Shown piece by piece: positions 46,369-55,927 of a DNA stretch of 64,000 nt. Origin of the DNA: Caulobacteraceae bacterium PMMR1 (GTDB lineage: Bacteria > Pseudomonadota > Alphaproteobacteria > Caulobacterales > Caulobacteraceae); NCBI GenBank assembly GCA_000733915.1, contig JPOM01000001.1:558001-622000 (forward strand), in the 5' to 3' direction. The translations under genes and the position numbers were made by a program. Each line of letters begins with the position of its first letter. Within the stretch, counting starts at the first letter, position 1. The notes beneath the pieces were generated by a model. That model did no database searches. It was not told the origin of the DNA and saw only the letters and a program-made list of their open reading frames with translations.

Positions 46369-46776
46369 TCACCCCAGCACGGCCGAGAGGTCGTAGCCCG
46401 CGGCCTCGGCGGCGGCGCGCAGCTGCTCCGTCGAGACCCCTCCGACCTGCCGGGCCCCGAGCGCCCAGGCGGTGATGGAGCGCGTGCCCGACCGGCAGAA
46501 GGCGAGCGCGGAGCCCGGCGCCCCCTGCGCGGCTTCATACTGCGCGACGGCCTGCTCCGGCGACGGTCCGCCCCGGATCGGCAGGTAGAGGTAGCGCATC
46601 CCGAGCCGCTTGGCCTCGGCGGCCATGTCCAGCGAAGTCGGCTGGTCCGGCGCCTCGCCGTCCGGCCGGTTGTTGATCACCAGCACATAGCCCCGCTCGA
46701 GGGCGGCCTCCAGATCCTGCGGATGCAACTGAGGCGCGACGGCGAAGGTGTCGGTCACGCGGCGGATGTCGGGCAT
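46369..46776 (-). CDS. TIGR01244/Blh-type protein tyrosine phosphatase-like
   Basis: 135 residues. Family marks are MPDIRRVTDTFAVAPQLHP and the P-loop CRSGTRS in LAFCRSGTRSITAWAL, as in the phosphatase half of Bacillus/Rhizobium Blh proteins (DUF442). These are linked to sulfide-responsive Blh systems or act as stand-alone phosphatases. There is no fused sulfur dioxygenase domain here. GGAGGAG precedes ATG 46776, an excellent ribosome binding site. Confidence 0.87.
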   Translation of the reverse strand: MPDIRRVTDTFAVAPQLHPQDLEAALERGYVLVINNRPDGEAPDQPTSLDMAAEAKRLGMRYLYLPIRGGPSPEQAVAQYEAAQGAPGSALAFCRSGTRSITAWALGARQVGGVSTEQLRAAAEAAGYDLSAVLG

Positions 46777-47113
46777 GGCAGGTCTCCTCCACGCCTTCTA
46801 GGCCCCCGCTGGCCGGCTGGCGAGGGGCCGCCCGCCGAGAGACGATCCCCCGCCCAAGGCCAAGCTTTCGCCGCACGGTCCAGTCGCAGGCCCCGGTCGA
46901 CCCCTGACCGCCGCAGTCGCGCCTTGAAAGTCTCGGACGTGTGACCAGAATGCGACAGGCTGTTGCGGAAAACATTACGCCGCCGTAACCCGCGTTGACG
47001 CTATGACGGCTCCGCTCCTAGGCTCCGCCGCAACCCGTGGGAGGCCTCGGGTCAAACATCTTGAGCGGGACGCGCGCGGCCTGGACGCGCCGTTTGCCTT
47101 GGAGGGACACGCT
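46777..47113. other. Intergenic region upstream of the TonB receptor
   Basis: About 340 bases without a recognised gene. It holds the presumed TonB-receptor promoter at 46995-47024 (listed separately) and an untranslated leader of roughly 90 bases. I see no Fur box and no riboswitch fold by eye. Confidence 0.5.
46995..47024 (+). promoter_or_regulatory. Possible sigma-70-type promoter of the TonB receptor
   Basis: TTGACG at 46995-47000 and TAGGCT at 47019-47024, separated by 18 bases, resemble a -35/-10 pair of the housekeeping sigma. The match is not strong at the -10. The leader to the TTG start is then about 85 bases. Confidence 0.3.
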
Positions 47114-50100
47114 TTGAAGACCAATCCGACTCGCCAGCGCTTGCTGGGCTCGTCGATGCTGATGGCCGCCGCCGTCGCGATCGCCGCCCCGGCCACCGTG
47201 GCCTTGACCCTGGCGGCTCTGCCTGGCCAGGCCTTCGCCCAGGACTTTTCGAACGGTACGATGACCGGCCGGGTCACGAACGACTCCGGCGCGCCCGTTT
47301 CGGGGGCGAGCGTGACCATCCGCTCCAACAACAAGGGCGTGACGCGGTCCGCGACCACGGACGCCAGCGGTCACTACGTGATCCCGCAGATTCCGATCGG
47401 CGCCTACACCGTGACCGTGAACGCCGCGAACTATGCGACCGTGACCGAGGGGAACGCCCAGGTCAGCGTCGGCAACGCCTCCACCTACGACTTCACCGTG
47501 CACCCCGTTAACGCCGTTTCGGCCGTCGTGGTGCGCGCCGTGCGTCGCCCTGGCATCGACTTCAACCAGACGACCACGGGCTCGGTGATCAACGTTCAGC
47601 AAACGCTGGATCGCTTGCCGCTGGCGCGCAACATCAACGCGATAACCGAACTCACGCCGACGGTTTCGATCAATGGCGTTTTCGGCAGCCCGTCGATCGC
47701 GGGTTCGTCTCCGGCCGAAAACATCTATTATGTGAATGGCTTCAACGTCACGAACTTCCGTAACCTGCTCGGCGGCGCGACGATTCCGTTCAGCTTCTAC
47801 GATCAGGTCGAAGTGAAGACCGGCGGCTTTGCGGCCGAGTTCGGCCGGACCACCGGCGGCGCCGTCATCGCCGTGACCCGTTCGGGCTCCAACGAGTTCC
47901 ACGGCGGCGTCGAGGCCTTTTGGTCGCCCAAGAGCCTGGCCGGTCGGGCCCCGGCGGTTAATATCAACAACAGTAGCTCGGACTTCAACGGCCAAAGGCT
48001 GTCCAAGAACGACGATTACAGCAGCGACGTCTGGCTGTCAGGACCGCTGATCAAGGACCACCTGTTCTTCTTCGGTTTCTACGAGCAGCGTCACGTCGAG
48101 GGCGGCTACGACCAGAGCGGGATCGCTACGGGGCCCAACGCCACCGACCCCGTGAAAGATCGCACGACCCAGGATAAGCCGTTCTACGGTGGGAAGATCG
48201 ACTTCAACCTCACCTCCAAGCAGCGGTTCGAAGCGACCTACTTCAAGGACAAGCAGCAGGTTAAGGACTTCAACACCGTGGGCGCTGGACCGACGTCGCT
48301 GACGAACACGTTCAGCGGCGGCGAGGTGAAGATTTTCCGCTACACGGGCAACTTCACCGACTGGTTCACGCTTTCGGCGCTGTATGGCGAGAACCGCTTC
48401 GACCAGACCTCGCGCGGCACGCTCGACACGCAGCCGAACGTGTACCTGAACGGTGCGATCGTACGCGGCAACCCGAGCTTGTCGGTGTCGCAGGGCAACG
48501 ACGAACGTAAGCTGGCCCGCGTCGACGCGGACTTCTACGGAAACTTCTTTGGTCGTCACCACCTTCGGATCGGATACGACCAGGAGGATCTGCGCTCGCT
48601 CGCGACTCAGACCTACTCCGGCGGGGTCTATTATCGCTACTACGGCGCCGGAACGAATTGCGGCGGCAGCGGCGTGATCACAGATTTCTGCGTGCGTCGG
48701 CGCATCTTCATCCAGGGCGGCACCTTCTCCATTCAGGATAAGGGCTATTACATCCAAGATGTCTGGGATCCAACCGACCGGCTGTCGCTGCAAATCGGCG
48801 TGCGCAACGAAGATTTCAACAACCGGAACGCGATCAAAGGCTCCTTCATCCACACGACGGATCAGGTCGGTGCGCGGATCGGCGTTTCGTACGACCCCGT
48901 TGGCGACCGCAGGACGAAGCTGACCGGCTTCTACGGCCGCTATTATCTGCCGATCGCCGGCAACACCAACATCCGTGAGTCCGGCGCTGAGACGTTCCGT
49001 GAAGAGTTCTTCACCTATACGTCGCGCGACCCCACCACGCTGGTTCCTGTGCTGGGCACCAATGTGACGGTCAAGGACTCCAACCACCCCTGCCTGGAAG
49101 GCCAAGACACCGGCACCGCCTGCGCCCCGTCCGTGCCGGCCGCCGGCGTCATTGCGGCGATCAACCTCAAGCCGCAGTACCAGGACGAATTTATTATCGG
49201 GGTCGAGCACAAGTTCGACAACGGGTGGAAGGCCGGCGCGCACGTGACCTACCGCACGCTGCAGAGCGTGCTCGAAGACTCCAACATCGGCTACCACGAC
49301 GCTGGCAAGGTCTCTCCGTCCTGCGCCTACGTCGCGGGCCAGCTCGGGATCGCGCCTGGCAGCTGCGGCACCTTCGGCACCAGCGGCTACGTGATCCTGA
49401 ACCCTGGCAACGACGCGACCATCCGGCTCGACAGTAGCTGGGGTGCGAATGCGGGCAAGACCGTGACGATCCCGGCCAGCGTGATCGGGTTGCCCAAGGC
49501 GAAGCGTGAATACTACGCGCTGGAGCTCAACTTCGAGCGTCCTTGGGACGGCAAGTGGCAGCTTGACGGTTCGCTCGTGTTCTCGACCTCGAAGGGCAAC
49601 TACGAGGGCGGCGTGAAGTCCGATAACGGTCAGACCGATACCGGCATCACCCAGGACTTCGACGAGGTGGGTTGGGTCGACGGCGCCTACGGCCTGCTGC
49701 CGAACCACCACGGCTATCAGCTGAAGCTTCATGGGACCTATCAGATCATCGATAACCTGAAGCTGGGCGGCAGCCTGAACGTGCTGTCACCGCGTCATTA
49801 CGGCTGCATCGGCTACTATCCGCGCAACGACAACCGCGCTGACGGCAGCACACTGACGGCGTGGTACTGCGGCGGGAAAGAAACGCCGCGGGGATCGTCA
49901 TTCGAAGGCGATTGGGACACGCGCCTGGACCTGTCGCTCTCGTATGATCTGGCGCTCCGGTTCATGCCGGGCACGCTTCAGCTGCGCGCGGACGTGTTCA
50001 ACGTCTTCGACAGCCAAGCTGTGACCCAGTATGGCGAGTTCGGCGAGATCGGCGGCCCCGGCACGCCGAACCCGCTCTACCGCCAGCCGCAAGGGTATCA

Positions 50101-50143
50101 GGCGCCTCGTGTCGTGCGCCTGGGCGCCTCCTACCGGTTCTGA
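47114..50143 (+). CDS. TonB-dependent receptor with carboxypeptidase-regulatory (Oar-like) domain
   Basis: 1009 residues. A signal peptide (about 1-42, ending GQAFAQDF) is followed by a CarboxypepD_reg-like beta-sandwich (residues about 45-135: TMTGRVTNDSGAPVSGASVT, then SGHYVIPQIPIGAYTVTV), a plug domain (FYDQVEVKTGGFAAEFGRTTG) and a 22-strand barrel ending FRVVRLGASYRF-like with a terminal Phe. It is the Oar type of outer-membrane transporter; the substrate is unknown. The initiation codon is TTG 47114, with GGAGGG 7 bases upstream; no nearby in-frame ATG fits. The base composition is less GC-rich than its neighbours. Confidence 0.9.
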   Translation: MKTNPTRQRLLGSSMLMAAAVAIAAPATVALTLAALPGQAFAQDFSNGTMTGRVTNDSGAPVSGASVTIRSNNKGVTRSATTDASGHYVIPQIPIGAYTVTVNAANYATVTEGNAQVSVGNASTYDFTVHPVNAVSAVVVRAVRRPGIDFNQTTTGSVINVQQTLDRLPLARNINAITELTPTVSINGVFGSPSIAGSSPAENIYYVNGFNVTNFRNLLGGATIPFSFYDQVEVKTGGFAAEFGRTTGGAVIAVTRSGSNEFHGGVEAFWSPKSLAGRAPAVNINNSSSDFNGQRLSKNDDYSSDVWLSGPLIKDHLFFFGFYEQRHVEGGYDQSGIATGPNATDPVKDRTTQDKPFYGGKIDFNLTSKQRFEATYFKDKQQVKDFNTVGAGPTSLTNTFSGGEVKIFRYTGNFTDWFTLSALYGENRFDQTSRGTLDTQPNVYLNGAIVRGNPSLSVSQGNDERKLARVDADFYGNFFGRHHLRIGYDQEDLRSLATQTYSGGVYYRYYGAGTNCGGSGVITDFCVRRRIFIQGGTFSIQDKGYYIQDVWDPTDRLSLQIGVRNEDFNNRNAIKGSFIHTTDQVGARIGVSYDPVGDRRTKLTGFYGRYYLPIAGNTNIRESGAETFREEFFTYTSRDPTTLVPVLGTNVTVKDSNHPCLEGQDTGTACAPSVPAAGVIAAINLKPQYQDEFIIGVEHKFDNGWKAGAHVTYRTLQSVLEDSNIGYHDAGKVSPSCAYVAGQLGIAPGSCGTFGTSGYVILNPGNDATIRLDSSWGANAGKTVTIPASVIGLPKAKREYYALELNFERPWDGKWQLDGSLVFSTSKGNYEGGVKSDNGQTDTGITQDFDEVGWVDGAYGLLPNHHGYQLKLHGTYQIIDNLKLGGSLNVLSPRHYGCIGYYPRNDNRADGSTLTAWYCGGKETPRGSSFEGDWDTRLDLSLSYDLALRFMPGTLQLRADVFNVFDSQAVTQYGEFGEIGGPGTPNPLYRQPQGYQAPRVVRLGASYRF

Positions 50144-50171
50144 CCTGCGGAAGGCATGACGCTGAAGGGAA

Positions 50172-50202
50172 GGGCGGCTCGCGAGAGCCGCCCTTTTCTT
50201 TT
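50172..50202 (+). terminator. Rho-independent terminator after the TonB receptor
   Basis: A perfect 9-bp stem GGGCGGCTC / GAGCCGCCC with the loop GCGA, followed by TTTTCTTTT. It ends the TonB-receptor transcript about 30 bases after the stop codon. It is bidirectionally stable, but the T-run lies only on the plus strand. Confidence 0.92.
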
Positions 50203-50294
50203 GCGTCATGGGCGATCCGGGGCCGCGCATGGGCGGGGGGGCCGCACGCCCGCCGGGCGGTGCGGTCAGGCCAGAGCCGCGGGGCGCGAGAGGC

Positions 50295-52409
50295 TCAGCC
50301 CTCGACGCGGTCGAGGTCGGCGATGCGGCTTGCGGTGCGGCGCAGGCTCGAGAGCAGGCGCAGGCGGTTCAGGCGCACGGCCGGGTCCGGATCGTTGACC
50401 AGCACCTTGTCGAAAAAGGCGTCGACGGCCGGCCGCAACGCAGCCAGCGCCTGCAGCGCCTGGTCCAAGCGCTCCATCTCCAGGGCCTGGCGAATCTCCG
50501 GTTCCGCCGCGGCCAGCGCCTGGCGGAGCGCCGCCTCCTCCGGCGCGACCGCGCCGACGCCGCCGTGGGGGGCGCCCCCGTGGCCGCCGTCCTCCACAGG
50601 CGCGTCGTAGGACGGGGCCTCGGCGGGGGTCTTCCGGGCCTCGGCCTTCAGGATGTTGGCGGCGCGGCGATAGCCGGCCAGCAGGTTCGCCCCGTCCTCG
50701 CTGCGCAGGAAGGCGTCGAGCGCCTCCACCCGCGCGATGATCCGCACCAGGTCGTCGTCGCCCAGGGCGAACACCGCGTCCACGAGGTCGTGCCGCCGAC
50801 CCTCGTCCCGAAGCATGACCTTCAGCCGGTCCGCGAAGAAGGCGCGCAGCTCCGCCTCCAGGTCTGGCGCGTCGGACGGCCCGGCGCCCCCGGCTGGTCC
50901 ACCAAACCCCTGTCTGGCCGCGGAGATCGCGTCCCTGAGCGGCAGGCGGACTCCGGTTTCGCGCACCAGCCGGATCACGCCCAGGGCGGCGCGGCGCAGG
51001 GCATAGGGGTCCTTGGAGCCCGTCGGCGTCTCGCCGATGGCGAAGAAGCCCGTCAGGGTGTCGAGCTTGTCGGCCAGGGCCACAGCCACGGCGACGGGCT
51101 CGGTCGGCACGGTGTCGCCTGGACCCAGCGGGCGGTAGTGGTCGCGCACGGCGTCGGCGACGGCGTCGGGCTCGCCGGCCATCCGGGCGTAGTAGCCGCC
51201 CATGACGCCCTGCAGCTCGGGGAACTCGCCCACCATGGCGGAGGCGAGGTCGGCCTTGGCCAGGCGCGCGGCGCGCTCGGCCAGGCCGGGGTCGGCGCCC
51301 ACGGCCGGCGCCAGCGCCCGCGCCAGGACCGCGAGGCGCGCGACGCGCTCGGCCATCGTACCGAGCCTGGCGTGGAAGGTGACGCCCTTCAGCCGGTCCA
51401 GCCAGCGCTCGAAGGCGCCGGCCTTGCGGTCCTCGTCCCAGAAGTAGCGGGCGTCCGACAGGCGCGCGGACAGGACGCGGCCGTTGCCGCGCGCGATCTC
51501 CGCCCCGCCGTCCGCCGCCTCGACATTGGCGACGACCACAAAGTGCGGCGCAAGATCGGTCTCCCCCTGCCGGCGCACGGCGAAGTACTTCTGGTGCGTG
51601 CGCATGGAGGTGCGGATCACCTCCGGCGGCAGGTCCAGGAAGCTCGGGTCCATGTCGCCGAGCACGGGCGTGGGCCATTCCGCCAGGCCCGCCACCTCGT
51701 CCAGCAGGCCCGCGTCGGGGACGAGCTCCAGCCCCCGCGCGGCGCAGACCGCCTGGGCGCGCTCCAGGATGCGGGCCTTGCGCGCCTGCGTCTCGAGCAA
51801 CACGAAGCGCTCCGCGAGCCTGGCGCGATAGTCCTCGAAGCCAGCGACGGGGAAGGCGCCCTGCGCCTCGCCCATGAAGCGGTGTCCCTCGGTCAGGTCG
51901 CCGGCCCAGAGCCCCTCGATCTCAAAGGGCACGACCTGACCGTCGAACAGCGCCACGATGCGCCTCAGCGGCCGCACCCAGCGGAACGTCGACGCGCCCG
52001 AGCGCATCGATTTCGGCCAGGGGAAGCTGCGGATCACGCTGTCCAGCATCTCCGCCACGATCGCGGGCGTCGGCCGGCCCGAGCGGCGGACGGTGGCGTA
52101 GAGCACGCCGTCGCGCTCATCGAGCTGCTCCCGCGTCAGGCCGGTCTTGCGCAGGAAGCCCTCCACCGCTTGCGGGGGCGCCGAGGCCTTGGGGCCCTTC
52201 AGGGATTCGGTCAGGTCGGGGGTCGCGGCAGGCAGACCGCGGACGTGGAGCGTCAGGCGCCGCGGGCCGCAGAAGGCGTCCTGCCCCTCCCACGAAAGGC
52301 CTGCGGCCGAGAGGCGCTCCGCCGCCAGCCGCGCCAGGTCCCTCGCCGCCTGCGCCTGCATACGGGCGGGGATCTCCTCGGAAAAGAGCTCGATCAGGAG
52401 GTCAGGCAT
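50295..52409 (-). CDS. glyS: Glycine-tRNA ligase beta subunit
   Basis: 704 residues. The bacterial alpha2beta2 enzyme needs this subunit to bind tRNA-Gly. The start LLIELFSEEIPARMQAQA is the GlyS hallmark, VPFEIEGLWAGDLTEGHRF and the HD-like segment RVARLAVLARALAP follow, and a C-terminal DALR-type anticodon domain ends the protein. It begins 3 bp after glyQ, on the same strand. Confidence 0.96.
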   Translation of the reverse strand: MPDLLIELFSEEIPARMQAQAARDLARLAAERLSAAGLSWEGQDAFCGPRRLTLHVRGLPAATPDLTESLKGPKASAPPQAVEGFLRKTGLTREQLDERDGVLYATVRRSGRPTPAIVAEMLDSVIRSFPWPKSMRSGASTFRWVRPLRRIVALFDGQVVPFEIEGLWAGDLTEGHRFMGEAQGAFPVAGFEDYRARLAERFVLLETQARKARILERAQAVCAARGLELVPDAGLLDEVAGLAEWPTPVLGDMDPSFLDLPPEVIRTSMRTHQKYFAVRRQGETDLAPHFVVVANVEAADGGAEIARGNGRVLSARLSDARYFWDEDRKAGAFERWLDRLKGVTFHARLGTMAERVARLAVLARALAPAVGADPGLAERAARLAKADLASAMVGEFPELQGVMGGYYARMAGEPDAVADAVRDHYRPLGPGDTVPTEPVAVAVALADKLDTLTGFFAIGETPTGSKDPYALRRAALGVIRLVRETGVRLPLRDAISAARQGFGGPAGGAGPSDAPDLEAELRAFFADRLKVMLRDEGRRHDLVDAVFALGDDDLVRIIARVEALDAFLRSEDGANLLAGYRRAANILKAEARKTPAEAPSYDAPVEDGGHGGAPHGGVGAVAPEEAALRQALAAAEPEIRQALEMERLDQALQALAALRPAVDAFFDKVLVNDPDPAVRLNRLRLLSSLRRTASRIADLDRVEG

Positions 52410-52412
52410 GGC

Positions 52413-53312
52413 TCAGGCCGCCGCCTCCTGCGCGACCCAGGCCTCCGCGCAGGCCCTCACCAGGTCGCGGATGCGGCCGATGTAGCTCTGGCGCTCCGCC
52501 ACGGCGATGGCGCCGCGCGCGTCCATCAGGTTGAAGAGGTGGCTGGCCTTCAGCGCGCGGTCATAGGCGGGCAGGACCAGCGCCTGACCCTGCGGCCCGC
52601 GCCCGGCCAGGATGCGCGGCACGTCGCGCTCCATGTCCTCGAACTGCCGCTGCAGGGTCGCGACGTCCGCGATCTCGAAGTTGAAGGCGGAGTTCTGGCG
52701 CTCGTTCTCCAGGAACACCTCGCCATAGCGCACGCCGGCGGTGTTGAACCGCAGGTCATAGACGTTGTCGACGCCCTGGACATACATGGCCAGACGCTCC
52801 AGGCCGTAGGTCAGCTCGCCGGAGACGACCTCGACCTCGAGCCCGCCCACGCCCTGGAAGTAGGTGTACTGGGTCACCTCCATCCCATCGCACCAGACCT
52901 CCCAGCCCAGGCCCCAGGCCCCCACGGTGGGGTTCTCCCAGTCGTCCTCCACGAAGCGGATGTCGTGGGCGGCAGGGTCCAGGCCGATGGCCTTCAGCGA
53001 GCCCAGGTAGAGGTCCTGCAGCTCGGGCGGGTTCGGCTTCAGGATGACTTGGAACTGGTAATAGTGCTGCAGCCGATTGGGGTTCTCGCCATAGCGGCCG
53101 TCGGCCGGGCGGCGGCTGGGCTGGACGTAGGCCGCGCGCCAGGGGCGGCGGCCGAGCGCGCGCAGCACGGTGGCGGGGTGCAGGGTGCCGGCGCCGACTT
53201 CCAGGTCATAGGGCTGCAGCAAGAGGCACCCCTGCGCGCTCCAATAGTGCTGGAGCGTCAGGATTAGGTCCTGGAAGGACAGGGGCTCGGAAACAGGCGC
53301 GGGAGCAGGCAC
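52413..53312 (-). CDS. glyQ: Glycine-tRNA ligase alpha subunit
   Basis: 299 residues, the catalytic half of the heterotetrameric glycyl-tRNA synthetase. Class II marks are [36 protein letters not shown], and [37 protein letters not shown] is typical of GlyQ. The start is GTG 53312. It is translated with glyS 3 bp apart. Confidence 0.97.
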   Translation of the reverse strand: MPAPAPVSEPLSFQDLILTLQHYWSAQGCLLLQPYDLEVGAGTLHPATVLRALGRRPWRAAYVQPSRRPADGRYGENPNRLQHYYQFQVILKPNPPELQDLYLGSLKAIGLDPAAHDIRFVEDDWENPTVGAWGLGWEVWCDGMEVTQYTYFQGVGGLEVEVVSGELTYGLERLAMYVQGVDNVYDLRFNTAGVRYGEVFLENERQNSAFNFEIADVATLQRQFEDMERDVPRILAGRGPQGQALVLPAYDRALKASHLFNLMDARGAIAVAERQSYIGRIRDLVRACAEAWVAQEAAA

Positions 53313-53620
53313 GGGCGTCCGGGGTGGGCAGGGGCGTTGGAAGGCCGCGGACCATAGGGACCTAGGCCGCGCGCGGCAACCGGCGGCGGTCCTCGCGCGC
53401 TTTGCGGGCGCTGCAGCGGCGCGCGCGGCGGCGTCGTGCGGCGGCGTCGTGCGGCGGCCGTCATGGAGGTGTCGCGCTTTTTCGCTTATGGTCCCGCCCG
53501 CGGCCGGAAATGCTGAGTGATTCCCGGCCTCAACACGATCGAGAAGGAGCCTGGTCTTCAGTCAGACCCCTCGTTCCGCGTCGATGAACCTTCGGTCCGC
53601 CCCCGTGGGGAGCGCCTGAC
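53313..53620. other. Divergent region between glyQ and the HNH nuclease gene, with a 13-bp tandem duplication
   Basis: About 308 bases without a gene. Positions 53427-53439 (GGCGGCGTCGTGC) are duplicated directly at 53440-53452, and a partial third copy follows. Promoters for both genes should lie here. I see no strong -35/-10 pair. Confidence 0.45.
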
Positions 53621-54181
53621 ATGCAGGTGCTCAAGAAACCGCCCTCGGGCTGGCCCGCCCTGGTGCTCAACGCCGACTACCGTCCGCTGTCCTATTATCC
53701 CCTGTCGCTTTGGCCCTGGCAGGAGGTGATCAAGGCGGTTTTCCTCGACCGGGTGGACGTGATCGCCACCTACGAGCAGACCGTCCGCTCGCCGTCCTTC
53801 GAGATGCGCCTGCCGAGCGTGGTGGCGCTGAAGAGCTTCGTCGCCCAGGACCGACCGCCGGCCTTCACCCGCTTCAACCTGTTCCTGCGCGACGCCTTCG
53901 CCTGCCAGTACTGCGGCTCGATGGAGGACCTGACCTTCGACCACCTGATCCCGCGCTCGCGGGGCGGGCGGACGAGCTGGGAGAACATCGTCACGGCCTG
54001 CGCGCCTTGCAATCTGGCCAAGGGCGGGCGCACGCCGCGCGAGGCCGGCATGATCCCGCACAAGCACCCCGCACGGCCGACCATGCACCAGCTGCAGGAC
54101 CTTGGGCGGCGGTTCCCGCCAAACTTCCTGCACGAGAGCTGGCTCGACTACCTCTACTGGGACATCGAGCTGGAGGCGTGA
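53621..54181 (+). CDS. HNH endonuclease
   Basis: 186 residues. The HNH/zinc-finger centre is CQYCGSMEDLTFDHLIPRS (CxxC, then the DH of the active site), followed by GGRTSWENIVTACAPCNLAK, where N and the second CxxC lie. The N-terminal 70 residues (VLNADYRPLSYYPLSLWPWQ) are conserved in alphaproteobacterial HNH proteins of this class. It probably nicks or cleaves DNA; the biological role is not known, and restriction is not implied. It sits upstream of a coiled-coil protein and the hisSZG genes. Confidence 0.88.
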   Translation: MQVLKKPPSGWPALVLNADYRPLSYYPLSLWPWQEVIKAVFLDRVDVIATYEQTVRSPSFEMRLPSVVALKSFVAQDRPPAFTRFNLFLRDAFACQYCGSMEDLTFDHLIPRSRGGRTSWENIVTACAPCNLAKGGRTPREAGMIPHKHPARPTMHQLQDLGRRFPPNFLHESWLDYLYWDIELEA

Positions 54182-54186
54182 GGCGG

Positions 54187-54402
54187 ATGACCCAGGACGA
54201 GCATCGCCGGCGCCTGGCCGAACTCGCTCAGGCGGACCGGGCGCGGCGGGCCCTGGCGGAACCCGAGATCGCCCGCAAGGAGGCCGCCCTGGCCGAGGCG
54301 CGCGCCAAGCTCGCCCGCACGAACGCCGAGCTCGACGAGATGCAGGCGGCGCTGGACGCGGCGCGCGCCGACCTGGCCGCGGAGGCGGCCAACGAAGCCT
54401 GA
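54187..54402 (+). CDS. Small coiled-coil protein
   Basis: 71 residues, almost entirely alpha-helical with a charged Ala/Glu/Arg heptad pattern (LAEARAKLARTNAELDEMQA). I do not recognise a family. It begins 5 bp after the HNH stop and is followed by hisS after 48 bp, so it is probably cotranscribed. The ribosome binding site GAGGCGG is upstream. Confidence 0.6.
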   Translation: MTQDEHRRRLAELAQADRARRALAEPEIARKEAALAEARAKLARTNAELDEMQAALDAARADLAAEAANEA

Positions 54403-54450
54403 GCGCCGCCGACGTTGCCGCTGCGGCCCGCATCCGCTAAGCGCGCCGCC

Positions 54451-55926
54451 ATGCCCGACTCCGAGACGAGCAGACCCGAGGCCCGCGCGCCGCGCGGCTT
54501 CCAGGACCGCCGATCGCGGGACGTACGCGCCGAGCGCGCCATCCTGGCCCAGGTCTCGGCGGTCTATGAGCGCTACGGCTTCGAGCCGCTGGACACCTCC
54601 GCGTTCGAGTACGCCGACGCGCTCGGCAAGTTCCTGCCGGACGCCGAGCGGCCGAACGAGGGCGTTTTCGCGCTCCAGGACGACGACGCGCAGTGGATGG
54701 CGCTCCGCTACGACCTGACCGCGCCCCTGGCCCGCTTCGCCGCCCAGACCTGGGAGACCCTGCCCAAGCCCTTCCGCCGCTACGCCTTCGGGCCGGTGTG
54801 GCGCAACGAGAAGCCCGGCCCGGGCCGCTTCCGCGAGTTCGTGCAGTGCGACGCCGACACGGTCGGCTCCGCTCGTCCGGAAGCGGACGCGGAGATCGTC
54901 GCCATGGCGGTGGAGGGGCTGGAGGCTGCGGGCCTGCCGCGCGGCGCCGCCGTGCTGAAGCTGAACGACCGGCGGCTGCTGGACGGGGTGCTGCGCGCAG
55001 CGCGGATCGACGAGGGCCGGCGCAAGCTCATCGTCATGCGCGCCATCGACAAGCTCGACCGCTTGGGCTGGGGGGGCGTGCGCGATCTCCTGGGGCCCGG
55101 GCGTCTGGACGAGTCCGGAGACTTCACCAAGGGCGCAGAGCTCGACCCCGCAGCGATCGGCGTCGTCGAGAGCTTCTTCGGAAAGGTCCTGGACCGTTCC
55201 TTCGAGACCCGCCAGGCGGCGATCACGGCGCTGGCGGACCTGGAGATGCCCGAGCTGGATGGGCCGCTGAACGGGCTGGCCGAGATCGACACGGCCTTAA
55301 GGGCGCTCGGCGTCGCGGACGATCGCGCGCGCTTCGATCCCTCGATCGTGCGCGGCCTGGAGTACTACACCGGCCCGGTGTTCGAGGCGGAGCTGCTGCT
55401 CGACACCCGTGACGAAAAGGGCCAGCGGGTGCGCTTCGGCTCCATCGGCGGGGGCGGGCGCTACGACGATCTGGTGGCCCGCTTCACCGGCCAGCAGGTC
55501 CCCGCCACCGGCTTCTCCTTCGGCGTGTCCCGCCTCGCCGCGGCGCTCAGGGCGGCGGGGCGCGATCCCGGGGCGGAGGCGCGCGGGCCGGTGGTGGTCA
55601 TCGCCTTCAGCCCCGAGCGCATGGGCGACTATTTCGCGGTCGCAGGCGAGCTCCGCGCCGCCGGCATCGCCGCGGAGGTCTATCTCGGCGCGTCCGGCAT
55701 GAAGGCGCAGATGAAGTACGCCGACCGCCGGCTCGCGCCCGCCGCTGTCCTGCTGGGCGAGGACGAGCTCGCGGCCGGCACGGTGACCGTGAAGGACCTT
55801 GACCTGGGCCGTCGCCTGGCCAGCCAGGTCGCCGACAACGCCGCCTGGCGCACCGAGCGTCCGGGCCAGGCGACCATCCCCCGCGCCGAGCTCACCGCCT
55901 TCGTGCGCCGCATCCTGGAGGCCTAA
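54451..55926 (+). CDS. hisS: Histidine-tRNA ligase
   Basis: 491 residues, class II synthetase. Motif 1 lies in RGFQDRRSRDVRAERAILA, motif 2 in FRRYAFGPVWRNEKPGPGRF, the histidine-binding signature is VRGLEYYTGPVFEAEL, motif 3 in ATGFSFGVSRLAAAL; the C-terminal anticodon-binding domain has VVIAFSPERMGDYF. It is the long alphaproteobacterial form. I chose ATG 54451; a longer reading to 54415 has no support. hisZ follows with 1 bp between. Confidence 0.96.
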   Translation: MPDSETSRPEARAPRGFQDRRSRDVRAERAILAQVSAVYERYGFEPLDTSAFEYADALGKFLPDAERPNEGVFALQDDDAQWMALRYDLTAPLARFAAQTWETLPKPFRRYAFGPVWRNEKPGPGRFREFVQCDADTVGSARPEADAEIVAMAVEGLEAAGLPRGAAVLKLNDRRLLDGVLRAARIDEGRRKLIVMRAIDKLDRLGWGGVRDLLGPGRLDESGDFTKGAELDPAAIGVVESFFGKVLDRSFETRQAAITALADLEMPELDGPLNGLAEIDTALRALGVADDRARFDPSIVRGLEYYTGPVFEAELLLDTRDEKGQRVRFGSIGGGGRYDDLVARFTGQQVPATGFSFGVSRLAAALRAAGRDPGAEARGPVVVIAFSPERMGDYFAVAGELRAAGIAAEVYLGASGMKAQMKYADRRLAPAAVLLGEDELAAGTVTVKDLDLGRRLASQVADNAAWRTERPGQATIPRAELTAFVRRILEA

Positions 55927-55927
55927 G

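Noticed and set aside
50208-53267. 1019-residue plus-strand frame opposite glyS and glyQ
   Set aside because: Antisense shadow of two well-supported synthetase genes.
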